64,000 nucleotides of DNA from Streptomyces violaceusniger Tu 4113 (GTDB lineage: Bacteria > Actinomycetota > Actinomycetes > Streptomycetales > Streptomycetaceae), in NCBI RefSeq assembly GCF_000147815.2, contig NC_015957.1:3348001-3412000 (forward strand). Reading direction: 5' to 3'. A model generated the notes under the pieces. That model was not told the origin of the DNA, searched no databases, and saw nothing but the letters and a program-made list of their open reading frames with translations. A program made the translations under genes and the position numbers. Shown piece by piece: positions 25,862-32,896 of this stretch; position 1 is the stretch's first letter; every line of letters begins with the position of its first letter.

Positions 25862-26830
25862 CTATCCCTTCGTTCCGCGGCCGCGGGCGTCGACTTCCCG
25901 GATGGTGCGGCCGGTGTAGTGCAGAAAGACGTCGTCAAGGGTGGGTGGCGTCACGGTCACCGAGCGGACCGGGACCGTGAGTTCGGCGCACAGCCGGGGC
26001 ACGAAGCCCGCCGCGTCCGACACTCGCAGGCCGATCCCCCGGGGCCCGGGAGTCGCCTCCACTCCGAAGCGCTCACGGATGGTCCGTGCGGCCGTGTCGT
26101 CATCGCCGGTGCGCAGCGCTACCAGGTCGGCCCCGACAACGGCCTTCAGGGTGGACGGTGTTCCCTCGGCCACCAGGTGCCCGTCGTCGATGATGGCGAT
26201 CCGGTCGCAGTGCTCGGCCTCCTCGAGGTGATGCGTCGTCAGGAACACGGTGATGCCCTGCTCCTGTCGCAACGCGTGGAGGTGTTCCCAGATCACGGCT
26301 CTGGTCTGCGGGTCGAGTCCCGTCGTGGGCTCGTCCAGGAACAGCACGTGCGGGGTGTGTATCAGTCCGCGGGCGATCTCCAGCCTTCGGCGCATACCGC
26401 CGGAGAAGGTGCGGACCGGATCGGAGTGGCGCTCGGCCAGGCCCATCAGATCCAGCATGGTGAGGGCTCGATCGCGCCCCTCGCGTCGCGGGAGGCCGTA
26501 GAGATCCGCGTGGAAACGCAAGTTCTGCCCGGCGGTCAGGTCCACGTCGAGGGTCGTCTCCTGGAAGACGAGCCCGATGCGGCGGCGCACCTCATCGGGC
26601 TCGTGACGGATGTCGTGGCCTGCTACTTCGGCCCGGCCCGTGGTGGGGCGCAGAAGCGTGCTCAGCATTCCGATGGAGGTGCTCTTGCCCGCGCCGTTGG
26701 GTCCGAGGAAGCCGAAGATCTCGCCGGCGGAGACCGTGAGGTCGAGGTCGCGCACGGCCGGAACGGCGCCGTAGCTCTTGCCGAGTCCCCGGGCCAGAAC
26801 GGCCGTACCGGCGCCGCCGTTGACGTTCAC
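25862..26830 (-). CDS. Lasso peptide cluster ABC exporter ATPase (DrrA-like)
   Basis: The product of 322 aa has the Walker A motif GPNGAGKSTS near residue 43, a Q-loop (GLVFQET), signature FSGGMRRRLEIARGL, Walker B VLFLDEPTTGLD and the H-loop LTTHHLEEAE. The C-terminal extension ending TPPTLDDVFLHYTGRTIRE is the DUF4162-like tail of antibiotic-exporting ATPases. The GTG at 26830 overlaps the stop of the leader-peptidase gene (GTGA). The context, directly after B2 and before the permease, makes lasso peptide export the probable job. Confidence 0.9.
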   Translation of the reverse strand: MNVNGGAGTAVLARGLGKSYGAVPAVRDLDLTVSAGEIFGFLGPNGAGKSTSIGMLSTLLRPTTGRAEVAGHDIRHEPDEVRRRIGLVFQETTLDVDLTAGQNLRFHADLYGLPRREGRDRALTMLDLMGLAERHSDPVRTFSGGMRRRLEIARGLIHTPHVLFLDEPTTGLDPQTRAVIWEHLHALRQEQGITVFLTTHHLEEAEHCDRIAIIDDGHLVAEGTPSTLKAVVGADLVALRTGDDDTAARTIRERFGVEATPGPRGIGLRVSDAAGFVPRLCAELTVPVRSVTVTPPTLDDVFLHYTGRTIREVDARGRGTKG

Positions 26831-27249
26831 GGCCGACTCCGTACCGTCATGAGGACATGGAAGTAACGGATTTCGTCGATGTTCTCGCCGATGGGCTTGC
26901 CGTCGACCGCCACCCAGGCGTGGGCTTGGAAGGGCTGGGTGCGTACGCCGGTGCACCAGTCCGGCCAGGTGCCGGTCATCCGGCACAGCAGTGCGGTGGC
27001 GATGGAACGTTGCAGGCACCGGGGCCCGGCACAGGGCACGCTGACCGCCACCACCGCGTTGCGGGCTCGGAGGGTCTGGGTCTCTGCCGCGGGCCGGGAT
27101 CCGCGCCGCGCGCATTCCAGTACCTTGCGCAGACGCTGGGGCGGCAGGTTGGTGAGCAACCGGGCGATCCCCACCGCGGTCAGCGCGGCCGGGCGCAGAT
27201 GCCACGGCGGAGTGGTGGGAGTCTCAAGGCTCAGGGCTCGCACGCTCAT
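26827..27249 (-). CDS. Lasso peptide leader peptidase (B2 protein)
   Basis: The product of 140 aa is the transglutaminase-like cysteine protease of actinobacterial lasso clusters, which cuts the precursor leader. CLQRSIATALL holds the catalytic Cys, and AHAWVAVDG the His with the following Asp. The flanking PLTAVG-type N-terminus (ALTAVGIARLLTNLPPQRL) also fits. The ATG at 27249 overlaps the B1 stop (ATGA). Split B1 and B2 proteins, as here, are usual in actinomycetes. Confidence 0.92.
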   Translation of the reverse strand: MSVRALSLETPTTPPWHLRPAALTAVGIARLLTNLPPQRLRKVLECARRGSRPAAETQTLRARNAVVAVSVPCAGPRCLQRSIATALLCRMTGTWPDWCTGVRTQPFQAHAWVAVDGKPIGENIDEIRYFHVLMTVRSRP

Positions 27250-27503
27250 GAGGCCACCATCTTCGCGGCTCGAAGGGCGTCGACCAGTTTCTCGACGTCG
27301 GCCGTCGCCGCTTCGGGCGCTCCGGAGAAGCGTTCGCGCAGGGCCGAGGCGGCGGACGCGACGGTGCCGCCCGCGAGTAGGCAGCGGAGCACCAGCGCGC
27401 CGGTGTCGTTGAGCTGCCAGTACCGGCCGGTGCGCTCGTCGAGCAACACCATGCCGGTGTCCGTTTCGCTGCTGGTCACATGGGGGGCGAGGGAGTAGGT
27501 CAC
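27246..27503 (-). CDS. Lasso peptide RiPP recognition element (B1, PqqD-like)
   Basis: The product of 85 aa is a stand-alone RRE that binds the precursor leader and presents it to B2. HVTSSETDTGMVLLDERTGRYWQLNDTGALVLRCLLAGGT is the PqqD-like winged fold (given here in outline: two strands, then helices). The GTG at 27503 was chosen because it overlaps the cyclase stop codon (GTGA); longer in-frame starts would lie inside the cyclase gene. Confidence 0.92.
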   Translation of the reverse strand: MTYSLAPHVTSSETDTGMVLLDERTGRYWQLNDTGALVLRCLLAGGTVASAASALRERFSGAPEAATADVEKLVDALRAAKMVAS

Positions 27504-29341
27504 GATGCACCTCGGGCGGGTTGGGGTGTGGATGTTCCGGCGGACCTCACATCGGGCGGCAGCGCGCGGAGCCACAGTTCGTTGGCGAGCGTCGACTCGA
27601 AGGGCATGAGCGGCCTGGTGTCGATGTGCAGGCTGTTCAGGACGGTGCGGATGCCGTTGACGTCCACCAGCCCCAGCCGTGCGAGCCGCGAGTCCTCGAA
27701 CAGTTCTGTGAGACGGCGCCGGTGGCGGCGCAACCCGATGTACAGCTCGGGACTGGCGTCGGCCTTGCTCTGCCGGGCGAGGAGGTCATCGGGTGCGATG
27801 CCGCGCATCGCCGCCGCGAGGACCGGTTTGACCTGGCCGGGCGCCATACGGTCGGCCAGCCTGATGGACATCGCCGCCTCGAGCACCCGGTCGTCGATGA
27901 AGGGGGCCTGGAAGGAGACGCCGAATTCGGCGCCGATCCGCGAGCTCGTACGTACGGCGGTGCCGTTGACCTGGGTCAATCGCAGCATCTCGTGGTGTAC
28001 GGGCAGCGGCGCCAGCGGTTCGGGGTTCTGCGATGCGGCCTGGCGGATCCGGCGGCGTACCGCGTCGATGGCATCCGGGGTGGCCCAGGGCGGCATCTTC
28101 GGTGCGATCTCCCAGTCGACGGCGGTGCCCCAGGCGCGTTCGGCGGTGATGCCCTCGGCCGCCGAGGCCATCCACCGCGGATAGGACTGGTTGTACAGGA
28201 GGACACGTAGCGTGCTCGCCCACGACCAGCGGCGCATCGACTTCATCGCCCGAGCCGGACGAATCGCGCTGAACGGGCTACTGTGAGCGAGTGCGTGCAG
28301 TGACAGCGCACTGGGGATGAACAGCTCGTCCGAGCCGATGCCCTGCAGATGTATGGCGGAGCCGTGGTCGGCGACAAGGCGCGCGAGGTGTTCCATCATC
28401 GGTCGGCGGGTGAAGGACAGTGGCGTATCGCTGGGCTGGGCCGTGTCGCCGTTCGCCACTTCCGCGTAGATCCCGGGCGTGGCCTTCATGGGGACCACCA
28501 GGTGCCGGGCGTGGGGCAGTCGGTCCGCGCACCGGGCGGCCCAGACCCTGTCCTCGTTCGCGGGGTCCGAGGACTGGGCGTGGACGGTCACCAGCCGCGT
28601 GTCATGCCGGGCCGCGAGAAAGCACAGGCTCGTCGAGTCCTTGCCGCCGGAGAGGTCGGCGCTGATGGTGTCGCCCCGTGACGTGCGTGCCGCGACGGCC
28701 GTCTCCAGCGCCTCGCGCAGCGCGGCGACACCTGGTTCCAGCGGGAGTTCGGGCTCGGGCGGCGTCCAGTACCGCGTGGTGCGCTCGGTCCCGTCAGCGC
28801 GGATGTCGACGTAGTGGCCCGGGAGCAGGGTCCGCACTCCCCGCCATACGCTCGTCATGTTCAGTGGCCAGGGCGGTCCATAGGGCGTGAGCAGCTGCAA
28901 CGCGATCAGCTCTTCGTCGACGCCGGCTCCGGTCAAGGACGCTATGGTCTGCGGCCGGTCGGCTGCCACGGTCACGCCGTCGACGCGACCGTGGAAGAGC
29001 TGGCACGCGGTCGAGACGGTGCCTTGGGCTCGCACTCGCCCGCCGATCGACGCGACCAGGTGGAAGCAGCCCGGCAGCGAGCGGGTCAGCGTGTCCAGAT
29101 CGTGGACGGAGCGAACGGTGCGGAGTCGTTCGGCCAATGCGGCGGAGGTCAGCGTGGTGGTTCCCAGCACCGCCGCGGAGTTCCGCCCCACGGAAGCGGT
29201 CACGACCTCGTGGTCGGCCCAACGGCCCACGATCAACGGGCGCCCGGAGCTATGCGGAATCATTTGTGAGTGTGCCGAGTCCGGCAGGAGCGCCGTGATT
29301 CCCGCACTCGCCGGGTGATCCGGAAGGATCAGGAATTCCAT
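27500..29341 (-). CDS. Lasso cyclase (asparagine synthetase-like, C protein)
   Basis: The product of 613 aa has the usual length for actinobacterial lasso cyclases. It would adenylate the Asp side chain of the precursor core and close the macrolactam on the new N-terminus. The N-terminal glutaminase-like domain lacks the catalytic Cys2 of true asparagine synthetases (it begins MEFLILPDHP). The synthetase domain has the PP-loop SADLSGGKDSTSL near residue 230 and GIGSDELF near 330. The ATG at 29341 has GGGAGA upstream. It follows precursor gene 2 by 77 bases and is translationally coupled to B1. Confidence 0.92.
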   Translation of the reverse strand: MEFLILPDHPASAGITALLPDSAHSQMIPHSSGRPLIVGRWADHEVVTASVGRNSAAVLGTTTLTSAALAERLRTVRSVHDLDTLTRSLPGCFHLVASIGGRVRAQGTVSTACQLFHGRVDGVTVAADRPQTIASLTGAGVDEELIALQLLTPYGPPWPLNMTSVWRGVRTLLPGHYVDIRADGTERTTRYWTPPEPELPLEPGVAALREALETAVAARTSRGDTISADLSGGKDSTSLCFLAARHDTRLVTVHAQSSDPANEDRVWAARCADRLPHARHLVVPMKATPGIYAEVANGDTAQPSDTPLSFTRRPMMEHLARLVADHGSAIHLQGIGSDELFIPSALSLHALAHSSPFSAIRPARAMKSMRRWSWASTLRVLLYNQSYPRWMASAAEGITAERAWGTAVDWEIAPKMPPWATPDAIDAVRRRIRQAASQNPEPLAPLPVHHEMLRLTQVNGTAVRTSSRIGAEFGVSFQAPFIDDRVLEAAMSIRLADRMAPGQVKPVLAAAMRGIAPDDLLARQSKADASPELYIGLRRHRRRLTELFEDSRLARLGLVDVNGIRTVLNSLHIDTRPLMPFESTLANELWLRALPPDVRSAGTSTPQPARGAS

Positions 29342-29418
29342 GTCGATCTCCCTGTCGGGCGGACCCAAGACCACTCCTGGGTCCGCCATTTCGCCTGGTC
29401 GTGGTCAAGGCCAGGGGT

Positions 29419-29550
29419 TTAGATGTCGAACCACCCCGTGATGAACATGTTGTCGAGCCACCGGCCGCAGCAGCCCAAACGGGTGAGGACGGCGAAGTCG
29501 CCGACCTCGACCAGAATCGGCGGCTCGTATTCCCATTGCTCTGTGACCAT
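29419..29550 (-). CDS. Lasso peptide precursor 2
   Basis: This 43-aa gene is absent from routine calls because of its size. The leader carries the conserved YEPP-L...G-F...T pattern (YEPPILVEVGDFAVLT) read by B1. Taking the conserved Thr as leader position -2, the core is LGCCGRWLDNMFITGWFDI (19 residues). The only acidic residue at ring-closing distance is Asp9, giving a Leu1-Asp9 nine-residue macrolactam; starting at Gly2 would give an eight-residue ring. Cys3 and Cys4 are adjacent within the ring and there is no other Cys. A GAGGAGC ribosome site precedes the ATG. Confidence 0.9.
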   Translation of the reverse strand: MVTEQWEYEPPILVEVGDFAVLTRLGCCGRWLDNMFITGWFDI

Positions 29551-29665
29551 GAAGAATCAGCTCCTCGGGTTGATGGCCGCAGCCGGTCCGGAAGGGCCCG
29601 GGTGACGGACGCGGAATGCGCCCGTCACCCGGGCCGTGAGGCCGGCCCTCACGCGGACCAGGGGT

Positions 29666-29797
29666 TTAGAAGTCGAACCAGGCGGAGACCCAGATGTTGT
29701 CGATCCACCTGCCGCAGCAGGTGACCCGGGTCAGCTCGGCGAAGTCGCCGACCTCGGCCAGCACGGGCGGCTCGTACTCCAGCTTTTCCGTGTTCAC
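29666..29797 (-). CDS. Lasso peptide precursor 1
   Basis: This 43-aa gene is the first of the operon. GAAGGAGAG precedes the GTG at 29797. The leader pattern is again YEPPVLAEVGDFAELT. The predicted core is VTCCGRWIDNIWVSAWFDF, 19 residues, with Val1 to Asp9 as predicted ring. Against precursor 2, the CCGRW, DN and WFD positions are invariant while ring position 8 and tail positions 11-15 vary conservatively. This is what selection on a shared fold looks like. Both genes have identical length and stop with TAA. The 115-base gap between them holds a GC-rich hairpin (GGGCCCGGGTGACGG...CCGTCACCCGGGCC) near 29597-29634 that may trim expression. Confidence 0.9.
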   Translation of the reverse strand: MNTEKLEYEPPVLAEVGDFAELTRVTCCGRWIDNIWVSAWFDF

Positions 29798-29885
29798 GGA
29801 TGCTCTCCTTCGCGTTGATTCACCATGCGGTGGTCGATCTCCTTGACCGCCGCGGAAACCAATGTGCTCGGAAGGCCGTGGACAG

Positions 29886-29902
29886 ACCTTGGACGAACCT
29901 TG
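29886..29902. promoter_or_regulatory. SARP-type direct repeat in the divergent promoter
   Basis: ACCTTG occurs at 29886-29891 and 29897-29902, 11 bases start to start. Direct hexamer/heptamer repeats on one helical turn are the known binding pattern of SARP regulators. The site lies between precursor 1 and the SARP gene, about 90 bases from the precursor start, so it could control both directions. A third, less perfect copy (ACCTTC on the other strand) is near 29926. Confidence 0.55.
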
Positions 29903-29963
29903 AATAGTCCGGTCACAGCGGTTATGAAGGTTGCAGGGGATGCGACAACGGGGGGAAGAACCG

Positions 29964-32789
29964 ATGGTGTCATTCGGCTTATTGGGCAGTGTCGAAGTAC
30001 GTGTCGACGGAACAGAGATGAACCTGGGGCATGCCCGGCAGCAGTGCGTACTCGTCGCGCTGCTGGTCGAGGCGAATCACGTGGTGGCGGTTGACCAGCT
30101 CGTCGACCGGGTGTGGGGAGAGCGCCCTCCGCGACGCGTTCAGGGGACGTTGTACAGCTACATTTCCCGTCTCCGCCAGGCGCTGGCTCCCGCCGCCGAG
30201 CAGGTGAGCATCGGTCGGCGATCCGGCGGTTACGTCCTCTCGGTCGAGGAGACGGCAGTGGATCTGCACCGCTTCCGTCGACTGGTCGGGCAGGCCCGCG
30301 CCGCCGACGAGGACGAGCGTGCCTCGGCACTGTTCGCCCAAGCGCTGGGACTGTGGCGGGGGAGAGCCTTCACCGCCCTGGACACCCCGTGGTTCACCAC
30401 TCTTCGCGAGGCCCTGGAGCGGGAGCGAACCGCCGCGGAGCTGGACCACACCGACATCCGGCTCCGCATGGGCCGCCACACCGGGTTGCTGGCCGAGCTG
30501 CCCACCCGCTCGGAGGCGCATCCGCTGGACGAGCGTCTGGCCGGGCAATTCATGGTCGCCCTGTATCGCAGCGGCCGCCCTGCCCAGGCCCTGCACCACT
30601 ACCAGGAAATCCGATGTCGGCTGGCAGAGGAACTGGGCACCGACCCGAGCCCGGCGCTGCAAGATCTACATCAGCGGATTCTCACCGCTGACCCGGCGCT
30701 GACCGCCCCAGCGACTCTCTCCTCAGGCGGTGCGAGCCGACGCGCCGTGCCCGTACCGCGGCAACTACCCGCACCTCCACCGGTGTTCGTCGGACGGAAC
30801 CCCGAGCTCGCCGACCTGGACCGCCTGCTGGACTCCCAAGCCGCTCCCGGTGGCACGGTGATGGTGTCCGCGATCGGTGGCGTCGGCGGCGTCGGCAAGA
30901 GCTGGCTCGTCCTTCACTGGGCCCACAACCGTCTGGAACACTTCCCCGACGGGCAGCTCTACATCAATCTGCGTGGCTTCGACCCCTCCGGCGAACCCCT
31001 CGCACCGGCGGTGGCGGTCCGCGGTTTCCTCGACGCCCTCGGCGTCGATCCCGCGGAGATCCCCGCGGAGCTGGATGGGCAGACCGGGCTGTACCGCAGC
31101 CTGACGTCGGACAAGCGCCTGCTCATCGTGCTCGACAACGCCTGCGACACCGCTCAGCTCCTGCCCCTGCTTCCTGGCAGCCCCACCTGCACCGTGCTCA
31201 TCACCAGCCGCCGCCAGTTGACCGGCCTGACTGTCAGCCATGGAGCCCGGCCCCTCTACCTCGACGTACTCCCGGACACCGAGGCACGCCACTTACTCAT
31301 CCGCCATCTCGGCCATCGCAGGACGGCCGCCGAACCCGAGGCCGTGGCCACGCTCTTGACGTACTGCGCGGGACTGCCCCTGGCCATCAGCATCCTGGCC
31401 GCCCGCGCGGCGGCCAGCCCGGAGCTGCCGCTGTCGGCCCTGGCCGAGGAAGTCCAGGAAGCCGCCACCCGACTCGATGCCCTGGACACCGGCGACATGG
31501 CCGCGGACCTGCGTGCCGTGTTCTCCTCCTCCTACCACGCACTCCAACCCGATACCGCGCAGGCGTTCCGGCTGATCGGCCTCGCGCCGGGCCCCGACAT
31601 CGGCGTGCCCGCCACCGCGAGCCTCACTGGACTGCCCGTGGCACGGGTGCGCGTCCTCCTGCGCAAACTGCGGTCCGCCCACCTGATCCAGGAACACACC
31701 CCCGGCCGCCACCGCATGCATGACCTCATCCGCCTCTACGCCACCGAACAGGGCCACGGTCAACCGGTCCCCGTCAGCGACGCCGCACTGCACCGGCTCG
31801 TTGACTTCTACCTCCATACCGCCCACACCGCGGCAGGGCTGCTGGACGCACACCGGGACCAGATCCCCCTGGCCGCCGCCCAGCCGGGGGTCGTGCCGGA
31901 GGAGATGGCGGACCACGGTGCGGCTCTGGACTGGTTCACCGCTGAGCACCGGGTGCTGTACGCGACCGTTGATCTGGCGGCCGGCCTGGGTCTCGACGCG
32001 CACGCCTGGCAGTTGGCCAGGGCCCTCGAGACATTCTTCGACTACCGGGGGCACTGGCACGACTGGGCGGCCAGCCAACGTACCGCGCTCGAGGCGGCGC
32101 GGCGGCTGGGTGAGCGGTCCTGGCAGGCCGGCGCACATCGCAGCCTCGGCATGGCCTACACCCAGATGGGCCGCCTCGACGAGGGCCACACCCACTTCCA
32201 CCAGGCCCTGGATCTCTACGACCGACTGGGCGACCGGGTCAGCCAGGCGCACACGTACCGGGGCCTGGGCTGGGTGTGCGACCGGCAAGGCCGGCCCCGG
32301 GAGGCACTCGACCACAACGAACGGGCGCTGAGGCTGTACCGGCGGGCCGGCCACCGGGGCGGACAGGCCATGGCGCTGAACAACGCCGGGTGGCTGCACG
32401 CCATGCTCGGTCAGTACGAGCGGACGCTCGATTACTGCGCACAGGCGGTGGCCCTCAACAGGGAGATCGACGACCGGCACGCGGAGGCGGGGGCGTGGGA
32501 CAGCCTCGGCTACGCACATCACCACCTCGCTCGGTACGCGGATGCCACCGGCTGCTACGAGCGGGCCCTCGACCTCGTCCGAGGGGTCGGCGACCGGTTC
32601 AACGAGACGGAGATACTGAATCATCTGGGCGACACCCGTCTCGCCGCGGGCGATCATGAAGCGGCTCGGCTGGTCTGGCGACAGGCTCTTGAGATCGCCG
32701 AGGAGATCGGCCACCCGGCCGCCGACGAACTCCGCGACAGACTCATGGATCCTGCACGGGACCTCTCCGAGGACCAGTCGCAACGTTGA
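29964..32789 (+). CDS. SARP-family regulator with NB-ARC and TPR domains (AfsR-like)
   Basis: The product of 941 aa has a winged-helix DNA-binding domain (1-95; LLVEANHVVAVDQLVDRVWG) and a bacterial transcriptional activation domain (to about 240; ALYRSGRPAQALHHYQEIR). An NB-ARC ATPase follows, with Walker A GGVGGVGKSW near 304-313, Walker B LLIVLDNA and the GLPLAI motif. At the C-terminus are TPR repeats (GRLDEGHTHFHQALDLYDRLGD and three further repeats). The ATG at 29964 has GGGGGAAG upstream. It is divergent from the lasso operon and is probably its pathway activator. Large SARPs of this kind sense nucleotide or partner signals; the signal here is unknown. Confidence 0.88.
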   Translation: MVSFGLLGSVEVRVDGTEMNLGHARQQCVLVALLVEANHVVAVDQLVDRVWGERPPRRVQGTLYSYISRLRQALAPAAEQVSIGRRSGGYVLSVEETAVDLHRFRRLVGQARAADEDERASALFAQALGLWRGRAFTALDTPWFTTLREALERERTAAELDHTDIRLRMGRHTGLLAELPTRSEAHPLDERLAGQFMVALYRSGRPAQALHHYQEIRCRLAEELGTDPSPALQDLHQRILTADPALTAPATLSSGGASRRAVPVPRQLPAPPPVFVGRNPELADLDRLLDSQAAPGGTVMVSAIGGVGGVGKSWLVLHWAHNRLEHFPDGQLYINLRGFDPSGEPLAPAVAVRGFLDALGVDPAEIPAELDGQTGLYRSLTSDKRLLIVLDNACDTAQLLPLLPGSPTCTVLITSRRQLTGLTVSHGARPLYLDVLPDTEARHLLIRHLGHRRTAAEPEAVATLLTYCAGLPLAISILAARAAASPELPLSALAEEVQEAATRLDALDTGDMAADLRAVFSSSYHALQPDTAQAFRLIGLAPGPDIGVPATASLTGLPVARVRVLLRKLRSAHLIQEHTPGRHRMHDLIRLYATEQGHGQPVPVSDAALHRLVDFYLHTAHTAAGLLDAHRDQIPLAAAQPGVVPEEMADHGAALDWFTAEHRVLYATVDLAAGLGLDAHAWQLARALETFFDYRGHWHDWAASQRTALEAARRLGERSWQAGAHRSLGMAYTQMGRLDEGHTHFHQALDLYDRLGDRVSQAHTYRGLGWVCDRQGRPREALDHNERALRLYRRAGHRGGQAMALNNAGWLHAMLGQYERTLDYCAQAVALNREIDDRHAEAGAWDSLGYAHHHLARYADATGCYERALDLVRGVGDRFNETEILNHLGDTRLAAGDHEAARLVWRQALEIAEEIGHPAADELRDRLMDPARDLSEDQSQR

Positions 32790-32830
32790 CCCGCGGCTTC
32801 CCGCAGATGTGACGGCCCCGGTTGTCCGTC

Positions 32831-32894
32831 CCGGAGCCCGTGAGCAAGACGGTGGCGACGGCGGGGCCCGCCTGCCCCCCTCCGATCCAGAAGA
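32831..32894 (-). repeat. Relic of an alpha/beta hydrolase 5' end (right island-flanking copy)
   Basis: 32831-32864 matches the signal-peptide codons of the hydrolase gene (21771-21804) at nearly every base. 32871-32894 matches its leader (21891-21914), with the DNA between them deleted. No open frame remains. The copy has the same orientation as the intact gene, so the two bracket the IS/TnpB/lasso/SARP block as direct repeats. Confidence 0.65.
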
Positions 32895-32896
32895 CA

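Noticed and set aside
25103..26866. 587-codon plus-strand frame over the lasso exporter genes
   Set aside because: Shadow of the ABC permease and ATPase, which have complete family motifs on the other strand.
29419..29797. Precursors read as lanthipeptides or other Cys-rich RiPPs
   Set aside because: No lanthipeptide synthetase or radical-SAM gene is present; the cyclase, B1 and B2 set and leader motif are specific to lasso peptides.
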